Counted from the stretch's first letter, positions 1 to 11,895 are shown. The stretch is DNA of 64,000 nucleotides from Cavia porcellus (GCF_034190915.1 NW_026947491.1:21888101-21952100); one strand, 5' to 3'. Made by a program: numbers and translations. Notes: a model not told the origin generated them from the sequence alone.

Positions 1-3000
1 AGTTAGTAACATCTTAGCCTGCACTCCGTCCCATTGCTTATGTGTGTGTTACTGGTGGAGAAGGGGGAGGCTGCACAGCTTCCTTGCTGCTTCTCCCCAC
101 CTGACAGGGCCTTGCCAACACATGTGGTGTGGCGACTGCAATGCTTCCTGCTATTTTCCTCATCCAACCACACCACCAACCCGGCTCTCTTATTCTTGCT
201 GGGTTCCTGAATTCTCCCTCTCTGTGGATTTCAACCCACGGGTCCGACCCTTCCCGTGTCTGTGGGCCCCACCTCTGTCCTCCTGCTTTCCTTCATGTGG
301 CTGTAGCCCAGGGTATGGACAGCAGATGAGAAGCAGAGGGTCTTCCTCTGCTGCTCACGGCTTCTCAGTTCTCCTGTTAGTATTGTCTCTTTTTTACTCA
401 TTTCTCAGTTTTCAGTCTATTGGGAAAACAATGGAAAATAAATGAGGTGAAAATCTCTATTCTCACAATGTGCATGGTTTTTCCTAAATGGATTCCCATG
501 ATTCTACCATGATGTATTTTATTTTATTTCAAGAATTTCTGTATTTAACAGTCACACATGTATTTGTAAATTTTTCTAAAACAAACAAATATATCTCTAT
601 GGTTACTAATATCACACTTATTGTTACAGTTTCCTGTGACCAGTAACATAGTGAACAGCAGGAAATCACTTGCATGCACATCCATGGCTCCTGAAGGCAG
701 AGAAGAGCTGAAATTCTCACACACGGTCCCCATCTCTCACATGCGACCAAGGACCTCACCCTCACACTCATCCCCAGAGGCTAACACACCTCCACCTCCT
801 GCTCTGCTCTTTACATAGTCCAATGTCCCAATAATGTGTCCCTTGTCTAAGGACTGAAAATTCATGTACTTGATGTGATGTCTCAAGGGCATCTGTTATT
901 TTCCCTCAGGGTAGGGACATCTTTGGGAATATGCCCTTCCCTGAGATGGAGTCTGATCCTCTCCATTGCACCTTCTGAATTACAGCTTCCTTCAGATCAC
1001 TGAAAATCTGAAATATTTTATGAGTTCCCTTCCATTTCATTTTTCTTTGTTGTTCAGAGTTTAGTCATGATTGTGTAGATATCATTTTCAAATTGAGACC
1101 TTGGAAACACACCTCAAGTAAGAGTTCAGATTTAGCACTAATGTTGTAACTTGTGTGTCAAAAGTAGTGAATGACACCAGGAAGAACATGGAACTCCTGG
1201 GTGTTCATGTCACCACGCATCTCAGGTGAGCTTGATTCAGCTATACCGCTGTTCCTCTGTGTCACTGTGTCTCCGAATTCTTGACCTGATAGTTACGAAG
1301 AGCCTCATTTCTTCTCAGATGTGTTTCACAAAGTTCACCACTCACCCTTAGTTTATACTATCATCTCATCTTAGAGGAAAATCCACCAGTGAACCATCCT
1401 CACGTCCTAAGCGTGAAATCCATCACCATCTTAGTCCCTGATTATCAACTTCCTCCTCACTGACACCTTCCAGGTGTTTTCTTCTTCCTCTTCATGTGTC
1501 AGTATTGGTTAATTGTTGGATCTTCCCACCAGAACTGTAACATGATGTAGAGTATAGGCAACACTTGCCAATAACAAAACCCACAAAGGAAACATGCACA
1601 TTCCTAACTTTAGTGACCAAATCCTCACTGATCTTCCAAGGATTTAGTAGAGCCTGTGACATCCTCCCCACCACAAGAGCTTAGGCATAACTGAACATTT
1701 ATTCTTCTCTCTGTGGAATACATGTCAGTCTTCCTAAAAATCCATCAAAGTCGTGTAATTCAGAGCGGAGATCAGAACCGTGGGTGCATGACCTCAGAGG
1801 AGGGAGGTAGAGGGATCTGGTATCTAAGATCAGAACCATTGCCCATCCAGAGAGTAACAGATTTGTCTACTTCTGAATGTCAGGGTCAGTGCTCCCTTGC
1901 TTGGACTCAAAACAGCTCAAACCCCTTGTCCAGAGCCTACCCTGAGGGTCCATATAAAACCTGTAAATCTATTTCTCCTTACTAATGTGGACTCGACTGT
2001 TACCTGCATTCAGGCCACATGATTATGACTAGATTTGGGGAGAGGGAGGAAAAAGGTAGAAAAGCACCTTGTATTATCTAACTGACCATGAGGAATGCAA
2101 TCATTATATCCTGCAAATCTGTACTAATGAATAAATAATAATTGTACACAGTACAATATGCTATATTTCAGTCTCTCTCCAGGAAATGACATGGAGAAAT
2201 AAGAACTTCAGAAGACATGGATACAGACCAGTCAATGTATTGAGTGGACAGTGCACTGAAGCCAGGGACACATCCCAGTCACAGGTGTGACACAATAGCC
2301 TGGGGGTCTTGTGGATCACAGGTGAGGATTCCAATGGGGCCTTTCCTTTTCCAAAGTTGACAAGTAGTCCTCATGGCAGTGGTGATGATGCTGAACACTG
2401 TGCCTCCCTGCTGAAGAGGTCACATCCACAGTGACCCCTGCTTCCAGCCTTTGCCTCTCTTCACATTGGAGATCATAAGATGCAGTCCCCATCCTCAGCA
2501 TCTCCCAGTGATGGAGCTGGCCTCTGCTCTCCATCGTGATTCACTCAGGAATCCTCAGCCCCACTTTCCTGACTCTGAGACAGATTGATAAGGATGTCAG
2601 CTCAGAGAAGAATTCTTCAAAGAGATTTCAATAATGGAATTCATAGATTTCATTTGTTTGTGGTGATCTTAATGAATCTGTACAGCATGTGCTATGGAAC
2701 TGGGTAGCAAAACATCATGAGAGTTCTTGCTACACTGTACTGGAAAATATTTCACTGAATGCCCAGTGCAGCAATAGTGAACAAGAAATGCCCACTTCTG
2801 GCTGAAAAAAGATTGGAAAGAAAGAGGTAAGGTTTAATTTTAGGACATTGTCTTCATGAGCATAGTGTTCATAATGAATAATTGATCACAAAGGGAGAAC
2901 TGTAATTAAGTAAGCATTTAGAATTTAGGAATCACCTCCAGGAAACAAAAGGAGGAGAACCTAGTAAGAACATGCCGCCCAGCACCTACACTAGGTCAGT

Positions 3001-3480
3001 TAGGGAAGGGCCACTTAGTACAGACAACCTCCTTCCTTCCTCCAGTGAGGCTTCTCTATCAGGGAGGCACAGGACCCACATCCTCATCTCCAGGCTCTGC
3101 AGGCTCTGGTCAGTGGGACCTGGATCACAGGACATCTCAAAGCAGGAGGAAGGAGGACCTCTCCTGACCAGGTTAATGGTAGTGAAGCAACCTCTACAGC
3201 AGCACAGATGGCACCAGAAGGGAGAGATCAGGGAGAGGAGGAGGGGGCTGTGCTTGCTTCATTCTATGGAAGCAGCACCAGAGCCTGTGTGGGAGTACAG
3301 AGTTAGAACTCAAAGGGAGCAGGACTGGAGGACGCTGGGGTGGGAACAGGAAGGAGGGCTCATGGCCATGCTTCCTCCACTCCAAGGAAGGCAGCTTCCC
3401 GCCTAACACAGACATGAACACCACTTGAGTGCAGGGGAAGAGATTATTCTCTGCAGGATAAGGACCATAGACATCCTGGG
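1..3480. other. V-gene upstream flank, no gene seen; copy of 25550-29100
   Basis: No coding gene is visible. The block is an ancient duplicate of 25550-29100: both start with the same 'catc(t/c)tagcctgcact' stretch and stay alignable in order up to the clan II V segments (VH1 here, VH9 there). Short open frames do not resemble any protein I know and are not conserved between the two copies. Confidence 0.7.
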
Positions 3481-3517
3481 CTGTGTCTCACCATTCTAAA
3501 GTAAAGGGGCCACTCTC

Positions 3518-3525
3518 GTGCAAAT
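3518..3525 (+). promoter_or_regulatory. decayed VH1 octamer
   Basis: GTGCAAAT stands where VH9 has the intact octamer ATGCAAAT, about 110 bp before the leader ATG. The first base of the Oct-1/Oct-2 site is changed. Confidence 0.5.
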
Positions 3526-3634
3526 TTGTCTCCCAAATCTAGACTCAAACTTCCCTCCTGGGCTGAAGGAGCTGATAGCTCCTTCCTCAGATACCCCTAA
3601 GATCTCTGGAGAAGGCAAAAGTGTGGCCTAGAAT

Positions 3635-3998
3635 ATGAAATTTCTGAGTCTTCTCCTGTGCCTGGTGGCAGGTCCGCATGGTGAGTATCCTCAATGTCAG
3701 ACATGGGTCCATGGGAAGATTAGGAAAGCAGGTAACTGATAGGAATGTTACTCATGTTTCCAGGTGTCCTGTCCCAGGTGCAGCCACAGGAGTCAGGACC
3801 TGGCCCGGTGAAGCCCTTGCAGACCCTGTCTCTCACCTGCACGATCTCTGGATTCTCCATCACAACCAGTGGTTATGACTGGAGCTGGGTCCATCAGCCT
3901 CCAGGAAAGACTCTGGAATGAATGGCGGCCATAGGTAACTGTGATGGCACTGGTTACAGTCTTTCCCTCAAGAGCCACATCTCTATCATCAGTGAAAG
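3635..3998 (+). pseudogene. VH1: clan II IGHV pseudogene, truncated in FR3
   Basis: Leader exon 3635-3680 (starts MKFLSLLLCLVAG) has a GT donor. The V exon begins at 3764 after an AG acceptor and encodes a [18 protein letters not shown] FR1, as in mouse IGHV3 or human IGHV4. A TGA at 3919-3921 replaces the expected FR2 tryptophan codon (LEW to LE*). Homology stops in FR3 near 3990-4000, before the second cysteine, and unrelated sequence follows, so Cys104 and the recombination signal are missing. Its partner in the duplicated block is VH9 (29222), which is also cut in FR3 but at a different point. It cannot give a product or rearrange. Confidence 0.9.
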
Positions 3999-3999
3999 A

Positions 4000-4345
4000 G
4001 TTTTCCCGTAGTACAGATTTCTGTACAGTTATGGCAGTGGTCTAATGTGGCAGAAGGCCAAAGCAGAAATGCCTATCACTTCCTGCTTCTTCTTCTGCCC
4101 TAAAGGCAACTCCTCTTCCTGGTTACACACACAGAGAATTCCAATTGGTTCCTCACACATCATCAATATCTGCCCCATGGGCCACTTCAATAAGACGTCA
4201 TGTAACTCTCTGGCTCTCTGGATCTGGTTGAAGGAAGCAGCCAAGCCGCCATGGGTCACGTGCTCCTTTCCACATCCTCAACTCAATAAACCTGTTCATT
4301 TTGTACTTTGGCTTCTCTATTCTGCCAGAATATTCTAACAGTCAG
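4000..4345. repeat. unclassified insert, possibly LTR-like
   Basis: This sequence replaces the 3' end of VH1. It has an AATAAA signal near 4284 followed by a T-rich stretch, which would suit the R region of a solo LTR, but I cannot name a family and see no clear target-site duplication. It may instead be an unrelated rearranged segment. Confidence 0.25.
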
Positions 4346-5460
4346 ATTTTCGATGAATTCTGAAAATATAAAAATTGGAGTAGAAATAGGCAACCAATAA
4401 AGATAAGTGACTGTAGTTAGGAACTAAATTTCTAAATGAATGAAGCCACAAAACAAGAATGCTACGAAGTATGCATATTGCCAGAAAATGGAAGTCTTAG
4501 GAAACAAAATCACAAGATCAAGGCTAAGATGAACTTGGAATATAAGCCAATTTTCACAAAACAAAAGAAAGAAATGTAAGTTATGCAGCAGGCATGGTGT
4601 CACCACCGTGTAATACTGACCCTCAGAAGGACAAAACAGGAAGACTGTCACACATTTGAGCCCAGCCTTTGCCACCTAATGAATAGAAAGGCAGTCTCAT
4701 GGCCTGTACTGTGGAGTGACATTTCCTTTCAAAATCCAACCACCAAAAAGAATGTAGAAACAATATGATTAGCAATTGTTCAGGTTTATGTTCAGAGACA
4801 TTGTTATCCTATGCGTGATGCTCATAGTACATGATTGCTCAAAAAATGAAAACTACAATGTGATACATTTTTTGATTTAGGAATAAACTCCAGAGAACAA
4901 GAGGAGAAGCTGAATCTGGAAAGATAATGAACACTCAATAGATACACATGGTCATGTGAGTGCAGGAAATCATATATTCTGTGAGATTACAAATTTCCCT
5001 GTGAGGTAGCACAGAACTCACATGCTTATTTCCATTTTTTTGCTCCTCTGCTCAGGTGGGACTCGGATCCCAGGATGTCTTAGAGCAGGAGGCAGGTGGA
5101 CCTCTCCTGAAAACAAAATACAGAGAAGCGAGCTCTCAAGCAGCATGGATGGAACCCTAGGAGAGAGACCAGGGAGACACAGGGGGAGCTGTGCTCAATT
5201 TGGTCCTGACAATGAGCATCAGAGCCTGGGTGGGAAGAAAGTTGGACTGCGGTACAGTAAGGGAGAAGGGCCAGGAGGAATTCATTCCTGGGATCAGGAA
5301 GGTGTGGTCATCATTGCCCTGCTTCCACCACTCCTCTAAATTTATCTTCCCACTTATCACAGAATCAAACCCAGCTGGAATTCAGAACAGGAGGTTCCTC
5401 TCAGTAGCACAAAAGGAGCAGACATAGCGTGGCATCAATGTCCCCTTCATATAGGAAGTG
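4346..5460. other. intergenic flank with old B1-like piece; copy of 62860-64000
   Basis: No gene seen. About 4420-5430 aligns with 62860-64000, including a worn B1-like SINE at roughly 4578-4690 (partner about 63178-63296). From about 4900 it is the upstream flank of VH2 and also resembles 18640-19010 before VH7. Confidence 0.6.
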
Positions 5461-5470
5461 TGCACCCTAT

Positions 5471-5478
5471 ATGCAAAT
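5471..5478 (+). promoter_or_regulatory. VH2 octamer ATGCAAAT
   Basis: A perfect octamer 108 bp before the VH2 leader ATG, the usual Oct/OCA-B site of IGHV promoters. The matching site before VH7 is mutated. Confidence 0.8.
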
Positions 5479-5585
5479 ATATACTCTGAATTCAGATTCA
5501 TAATCTGCTCACAGTTTGTGGAACTCACAGCTCCATCCTAAGACATGGTGGAGGTCTCCCAGGAGGGCAGAGGTGTGGTCCAAAG

Positions 5586-6016
5586 ATGAGACTTCTGGGT
5601 CTTCTCCTGTGCCTGGTGACAGCCCCTCATGGTGAGTGTCCTCAGTGTCAGACATGGGTCCATGGAAAGGTTAACAAAGCATGTGACTGACTGGTTTTTA
5701 CTTTCCCCAGGTTTCCTGTGCCAGGTGCAGCTGCAGGAGTCAGGACCTGGCCTGGTGAAGCCCTCACAGACCCTGACCCTCACCTGCTTAGTCTCTGGCT
5801 ACTCCATCACCAGTGATAGTGTTTGGAACTGGATCCATCAGCCCCAGGAAAGAGTCTGCAGTGGATGGGGCATGTTTGGTACGATGGTGATACTAAGTAT
5901 AACCCGACTCTCCAGAGTCGCATCTCCATCTCCAGAGACACAGGCAAGAACCAGTTCTCCCTGCAGCTGAATTCTGTCATCACAAAAGACACAGCCACCT
6001 ATTACTGTGCAAGATG
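5586..6016 (+). pseudogene. VH2: clan II IGHV pseudogene with one frameshift
   Basis: Leader exon 5586-5631 ([15 protein letters not shown]) with GTGAGT donor; V exon from 5711 after CCCCAG. FR1 reads [16 protein letters not shown], close to mouse IGHV3 and human IGHV4. Against VH7 one base is missing from the C run at about 5841-5845 in FR2 (cagccccagg versus cagcccccagg), throwing CDR2-FR3 into another frame; FR3 otherwise reads on as [20 protein letters not shown] to YYCAR. The octamer, splice sites and recombination signal are intact, so it could rearrange but would give an out-of-frame chain. A sequencing error in the C run is possible. Confidence 0.93.
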
Positions 6017-6055
6017 CACAGTGGTTCCTTACAACAGTGAGCCCAAACATAAACC
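6017..6055 (+). other. VH2 recombination signal (23-RSS)
   Basis: Heptamer CACAGTG at 6017-6023, a 23-bp spacer and nonamer ACATAAACC at 6047-6055. The heptamer is perfect and the nonamer has one change from ACAAAAACC. Confidence 0.92.
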
Positions 6056-7920
6056 TCCCTGCAGGGAAACACAGGACCAGCGTGGGGCGTACTCTTCACA
6101 CTGCTCTAGGGAACCAACTTCTCAACCCTGTAGTGGCAGCCTGGAGGATTTTTCAGTAATCAAGGGATAGAGATTCTAGGTATCTTCTATGTCGCTGATC
6201 CTACACTGCTGTGTTTTCATTGAATCAAGCTCCTTTTCGTTTCCCTGCCCATTTTATTATTGATTGCACAACATATTGTCAATGAAGTCTTCGTTCACAG
6301 CACAAGTGATTACAATGTCTCAATAGTTTTTAAGGTGTAAAATGTTTAATACTTATTTATCTATTGACTGGAAGTCTGCCATCCACCCTCAGATACATCT
6401 ATGAGACCTCTCATCCTGAAGAACATTTTCCAATTCTGTTCATGCAGACTTTTACTCTGAATAGCTGGACATCACTGTGTGTTGATCTGAGTGTTCACCT
6501 GTAATTGGAGCTGTTCATTTCCCCACCCTTGGTGATGTAGGGTGATACCTTGAAGAGCTGGGGTAGGTTAGACTGTGCAGGGTCTCTCTCAGCATCTCGT
6601 TGGTAGAGAACATGATGCTGTCACACATCCTGCAGTCATGGAGCACTGCCTGACCAGTGTTTATTAGGACCTACTGTCCGTAGCCAAAAACTCTTATAGA
6701 ATGTCTTAAATATCGTGTCTATTTTTACCACAAAGTGAATTTGCTGTATTTACATTACCCTCCATAAAATCTGGACATCTCAGCAAACTGCTATCAGTGT
6801 GTCTGGAAACACTGCTGTCCTCATCTGGCAGCTGACCTGAAAGAACAAGGTGCCCACACAGACTCAAGACTATAGAGATGGCCAGGGCCTTCCCAAAGAG
6901 GAACCTGGACTCCAGCTCTCTCTGTGCTCTTCTGAGTCCCTGAGGACAAGGCTGGCCAGCCCTGAACACTGACTCCTACCTGGTGTGAAAGTGTGAAATC
7001 ATTGACAGAGAGATTTGGGATCAATGGGATTTGGGTACCTGGGAAAATGTCACCAAGAGGATTGGTTCAGCTGCAAATCATGGAGGCTGTATCTCTATAT
7101 ATTCAGATATATAAGAAGTCATTTATTCATAGTTTTGAAATTTTGAACAAAATTAAATACTAGAGAGAAAATCTGAGCAAGGATTTTAGATAACTATCCA
7201 TCCTGTTATCATCTGTCCATTGATCTATGTGTGTTAGTATCCATGAACACCATTCTATCCATCTATGCTCTGTCATATTTCTATTCACCCACCAACTCTA
7301 TGCATGCACCTTTCATCTATGTATCTGTTATAAATTTGTTAGTTATACACATTCTTCTTATCTGTTTTTCATTTTTTTGCCTTGTAATTATCTGCCCTTC
7401 ATATATGTATCACTCAAAATTTAAGTAGTTTATATCACTCGGCCCCCCACATCTTAACTATTTCATCATCTTTCATCTACCTATCAGTGGTGCATATATT
7501 ATCTGCTTTATTCTTAGGTGCTTTATTAATATAGGTGATACAAAAAGCTGTTTATGTCATTGTAAAGATTGATATGCTTTAGAAAATTGTCTAAAGAGGC
7601 TGAAAATAGAGTATAACACAAAAACCACTTTCTCATGATTTACTTCCTCATCTCAATCAACTAACAGCTCTATACTGGAGAAGACTACATTTTCTCAAAA
7701 AATTAAGCTTCCACATAACGCAAAACTATCCTGAGTATTTGCTAAAGCAGAGTAAAATTTGATGTTCACTGTGCAACCAGCAATTCTGCAGCACACTTAA
7801 TGCAATGTGTGTGTTTAAAACTAGAATCAGTACAAATGAGTTTTAAAGTTGGAGCAGGTGTGAAAACTAGAAATCGTCCATAGACTGAAAAAAATTTTTC
7901 CGTAAAAGCAATATGTATTC
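6056..7920. other. intergenic, no gene; copy of 19600-21420
   Basis: The downstream flank of VH2. It aligns piecewise with the downstream flank of VH7, for example the 'tttactctgaatagctggac' stretch in both. Low-complexity TCTA/ATCT-rich sequence lies at 7195-7520. No coding gene recognised. Confidence 0.6.
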
Positions 7921-8041
7921 CTGCACGTGCTTCAGGAGTTTGGACCTGATCTAATGAAGCCCTCATAGACCCTACTCCTCACTGGATCCTGTCTGTTCAC
8001 TCCCTCACTGTTGATATCTATGGGGCTGGATCCATCAGCAC
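7921..8041 (+). pseudogene. VH3: clan II V-exon relic
   Basis: Only FR1 to early FR2 can be traced: the bases for GVH-type 'caggagtttggacctg' and 'atgaagccctca', followed by a TAG at the expected Gln codon, then a disordered CDR1 and a 'ggatccatcag' FR2 motif. There is no leader exon, FR3 or recombination signal. The duplicate region near 21450 has a TC/CA microsatellite in place of this relic. Confidence 0.7.
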
Positions 8042-8399
8042 AGAGAGAAGGAGACTGAACAGAGGGGGTGGGATGGTGAGAGCTGACACACAGCTGATAA
8101 CTCACCACTGATTCACGAAGTTAACATCACCTCAGAAAGAGGATTCTGGGGGAAAAAGAAAAAAGCGGTAGAGGAGCAGAGGGCCCTGGGGATCCAAAGA
8201 GAACCAGGAAGTGTCAAAAGAACAGGTGCAGAGAGGGAAGTGGGGAGCCGGCTTGCTGTCAGCCTCTGTAGTTTCCTTGTTGGCTTAGCATTATGTGAAC
8301 TGAGCAGAGTCCATCATGCATCCACTCTAGGTCACATAGGAGGTTTCCACACTCCAAACTCCAAGCAAAGAATGTAAGGGTTTGTTGATGATCAGTTAC

Positions 8400-8440
<41 letters not shown>

Positions 8441-9350
8441 ACCAAATACATTACGTATGTATTTATGAATTTTATCTGAAAATAGGTAGCAGGGAAATTA
8501 TTACTTTTTATATTGCAAGGAACTATGATTTTAAGAAATTAAATGCTTAAATAACTCCAGTCATGATGATCATCACCATCAATTCATCTGCTAATTTCTG
8601 TGGGGAAATATTGTCTCATGGAGGGCTAAACATTTCAGTTTAGAAAAATGTACCACATAACAAGACATAGGAAAGATGTCTTTGTAGAAAAGTATAAAAG
8701 AACTTATGGGTACCACCTCCTCACTGGATCCTGTCTGTTCACTCCCTCACTGTTGCGTGCAGCGGATGCATTACATCCCCTGACCATGAAAATGAATATA
8801 ATAATATTAAACAAATTACATGGTGTTAAAATGTATGTCATTAATTCATAATTAAAATTAATATGTATTCCATATATAACTATTCTGGGATAATAAAGCT
8901 GGAGATAGATCGTAATTCAAGATACAGCATACTCTATAACATACATATGATAGAATCATGGTAGTCTAATTATTATGAGAAGTTTAAGGGCAGAAAAATC
9001 ATGTCATGTTCTCTCCTTGAGGAAGGAGTTTGACAACATCACTGAGCATGACTTCTCTGTCTTGTAAGTTTTCAGGGCCAGTTCATAACCACAGGAAGAT
9101 TTCGAGACCCAAATCCGTAAGATCGTATCACACATGAGCTCACATCTCACAGGCCTGTTGTGTTTCTGGTAATGTATCACATCTGCAAAACACAGAAAGT
9201 GACCAAAACATTTAATCTCATACATATATAATGCTGAGAAAACTAATAAGTTTTTCAGGACACAAATACGTAATGCAGAATCATATCCCCATTAGTATAA
9301 GGAATATTGCAAAATACCTCTCAGATCATTCTCTTGTGCACTGTACCTTC
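8042..9350. other. AT-rich intergenic stretch, no gene seen
   Basis: Contains a CA microsatellite and a 39-bp exact repeat (8717-8755) of part of the VH3 relic. Nothing else recognised. Confidence 0.5.
8397..8443. repeat. (CA)n microsatellite
   Basis: About 22 CA/AC units with one interruption near 8435. Confidence 0.95.
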
Positions 9351-9490
9351 CCTATCTGAGGATTCCACAATACAGGAGTCTCTGTAGCAGGGCCCCCAGC
9401 CCAGCCTGGAGCCTGCAGATCTGCAGAAGAACCCAGCCCTGAATGCCAGGTGTACCTGCTGCAGAACAAGGACTGAAAAGAGATGGTGCC

Positions 9491-9943
9491 ATGGAGTTTA
9501 CAATGAGTTGGCTTTTCCTTCTTGCCATTTTAAAAGGTAATTCATGGAAGGAAAAAGCGATATTGAGTGTGTGTGTGAACATGAATGAGTAAACACTGGA
9601 TCTCTGTGAAAGTTTCCTGATCAGGATGTCTCTGTATTTGCAGGGGTCCAGTGTAAGGAGCAGGTGTTGGGGTTCAGGGAAGGCTTGGTGCGGCCTTCAG
9701 GGTCCCTTAGACTCTCCTGTGCAGCCCCTGGATTCAGCTTCAGTTTCAGTGATTACTGGATCATCTCATTCAAGCAGCTCTAAAGAAGGGGCTACAGTGG
9801 GTGTCAAGTGATGGTAACACATAGTACCCGAAATGTGTGAAGAGCTGATTTACCGTCTCCAGAGGGAACACAAAGAACACATTGTATCTGCAAATGAACA
9901 GCCTGATATCCAGGGACACAGCCATATGTCACCATGCAAGAGA
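9491..9943 (+). pseudogene. VH4: clan III IGHV pseudogene
   Basis: Leader exon 9491-9536 (MEFTMSWLFLLAILK) with GTAATT donor; V exon from 9644 after a TTTGCAG acceptor. FR1 and FR2 resemble human IGHV3, but a TAA at 9781-9783 lies in FR2, CDR2 is shortened, and the FR3 end reads ICHHAR where YYCAR is expected, so the second cysteine is histidine. The upstream octamer is decayed (an ATTGCAAAAT-like stretch near 9306). The heptamer is intact but the nonamer is poor. Non-functional. Confidence 0.9.
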
Positions 9944-9982
9944 CACAGTGAGGGACGTCAGTGTGAACCCAGAAACAAAGCT
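9944..9982 (+). other. VH4 recombination signal, weak nonamer
   Basis: Heptamer CACAGTG at 9944-9950; after 23 bp the nonamer position reads AACAAAGCT, a poor match to ACAAAAACC. Confidence 0.75.
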
Positions 9983-10164
9983 TCCTAGAGGATACCCAGG
10001 ATTAGCAATCAGCATTCGGGTCACAGAGAGAGCACAGAGTCTACCTCAAGAGAAGATTTAGAAGAAGGTAAAAGGAGGTTTCTTGTCAGGATCCAGGATT
10101 TCTCTGTATAATATTTACCCTGGATACTCCAATTTCATGTGTCTGTCCTTACCTCGAAAGTCTC

Positions 10165-10495
10165 TCAGTTAGACATGGTCATTTGCTAGAATTTATTCTT
10201 CTTTATAGCTGAGTAATAGTTCATGATGTACAAATACTGTATTTTCTTCATACATTCATATGTTTATGACATACAGGCTGATTCCAAGATTTAGCTATCA
10301 TGAATCATGCTGTATACAGATTGCTATGTATATAATGCTGTACTGTGATGCTTTTGCTTATAGCTCTTTGAAGAAGATGTGTAGAATGGGAAGAGCTGGA
10401 TCCTATGGAGTGTCTAACTTCAATTCTTTGAAGAATATCCACACTGATTTAAAATGTTTGAACTAGTTTCCATCCCTAGCAACAATGTAGCAGGG
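10165..10495 (-). repeat. L1 ORF2 3' remnant
   Basis: On the minus strand it carries the familiar end of mammalian L1 ORF2 (the tract equivalent to 51850-52130 of the younger L1 here: 'ttctttatagctgag', then the 'attccaagatt' and 'gaatcatgctg' motifs). Strongly diverged. Confidence 0.7.
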
Positions 10496-10499
10496 TTCA

Positions 10500-11280
10500 T
10501 AGGAAGGAAAGTTAACATGAAGCAGACCATGAGGAGGGTCACGAGCTGCCTGGTGACAGGATGCGGGAGGCAAACAGAGAGGGAAGGATTGCAGAGCAAC
10601 CTCAGGACACACTGAAGATGACACCTGTGCTCCCTGCTTCGGATGTGTGTGGCTCTGCAAGTGTCCATGTGTGGAAATGCTTCTCAGGGACACACATTAT
10701 GTGTGGGCAGCCCATGCCTTATGTCTGGTGAAGCTTTGACAGATAAACAACAGGTGAGAGCACAAGAAGAGTGAGAGTGATAACAGCAGTCAACAATGAG
10801 AGAGCTGCTAACAGGCACCAACACAACCACCACTCGTTTTCCCCTCAGCAGGCAGTGGAATGCAGCAAAGTCACACAAGTTCTCACCACAGGAAGAGGGG
10901 ACATGAACTTCAGCAGCTGTGTCCCTCTCTGTCCATGACCCGCATCAGGAAGCTCTCTACAGCCTAGGAGAGCACAGAGCCGGACAATGGGTACAAACTT
11001 ATGACATGAGATCTAATGTAGATAATGCAATGGTTTGTGATACTGTCATTGTTTTGCATGATTACAAAATATGCGACATCATGAAAAATCCATGATCTGT
11101 GTACATGGGCAAAAGTGAAGGGAGCTCCATTGATACACACAGAACAAGACTCTATCACATAGCTGCATTCATAATTATTTTCACTGCTGTCTTTGTTACC
11201 AAATTACCTCAGTACACTAATGCCTGCAGTGTGTGATGCTCTCTCTGAGTTATCCAACCTCAGAGCTGTCTAGATGGCAG
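10500..11280. other. upstream flank of VH5; copy of 23280-24040
   Basis: No gene. It aligns with the region before VH8, which shows that VH5 and VH8 were duplicated together with their 5' flanks. Confidence 0.6.
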
Positions 11281-11286
11281 GAGGCA

Positions 11287-11294
11287 ATGCAAAT
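11287..11294 (+). promoter_or_regulatory. VH5 octamer ATGCAAAT
   Basis: A perfect octamer followed by the AGGGCCTCCCT and aaaaccagcccag motifs typical of clan III V promoters, about 120 bp before the leader. Confidence 0.85.
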
Positions 11295-11415
11295 AGGGCC
11301 TCCCTGGGTTGGTGAAAACCAGCCCAGCCCTCACCCTGCAGCTCTGCAGAGGAACCCAGCCCTAGTGCCCAGCTGTTCCCACTCCGTGATCAGCACTGAG
11401 CACCAAAGGCTTGCC

Positions 11416-11856
11416 ACGGCGTTCACAACGAGCTGGGTTTTCCTTCTTGCTCTTTGAAAATCTAATTCAGGAAAAACAAGAGACACTAAGTGTGTGAGTG
11501 GACATGAATGGGATAAACAGTGGAAAGCTGTCACAGTATCCTGAGTAGATGTCTCTATTTCCAGGTGTCCAGGCAAAAGTGCAGCTGGTGGAGTCCAGGG
11601 GAGGCTTGGCACAGCCTGGAGGGTCCCTGAGACACTTCTGTGTGGCCTCAGGATTTACTTTCAGTAATTACTGGATGCACTGGATTCACCAGGCTCCAGG
11701 GAAGGGCTGGAGTGGATCTCACACATCAGTAGGAGTGGTAGCACATACTATGTGAAGGACCAATTTACCATCTCCAGGGACAATGGCAAAACACGCTGTA
11801 TCTTAGATGAGCAGCCTGAGCCCTGAGGATATGGCTACATATTACTGTTCAAGAAA
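11416..11856 (+). pseudogene. VH5: clan III IGHV pseudogene with intact promoter and RSS
   Basis: The leader position (11416-11461) has ACG instead of ATG, and its splice donor is CT instead of GT. The V exon starts at 11565 after a CCAG acceptor and resembles human IGHV3 ([32 protein letters not shown]). One G is missing in the GGGG run of FR2 near 11706, which shifts the frame; later single-base changes place FR3 in another frame again. The recombination signal is almost ideal. It could be cut by RAG but not make protein. Confidence 0.92.
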
Positions 11857-11895
11857 CACAGTGAGGGGACAACACTGTGAGCCCAGATAAAAACC
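11857..11895 (+). other. VH5 recombination signal (23-RSS)
   Basis: Heptamer CACAGTG at 11857-11863, a 23-bp spacer and nonamer ATAAAAACC at 11887-11895, one base off consensus. Confidence 0.92.

Noticed and set aside
2972..3406. 144-codon open frame before VH1
   Set aside because: The aligned duplicate at 28560-29000 does not keep the frame, so it is not under coding constraint.
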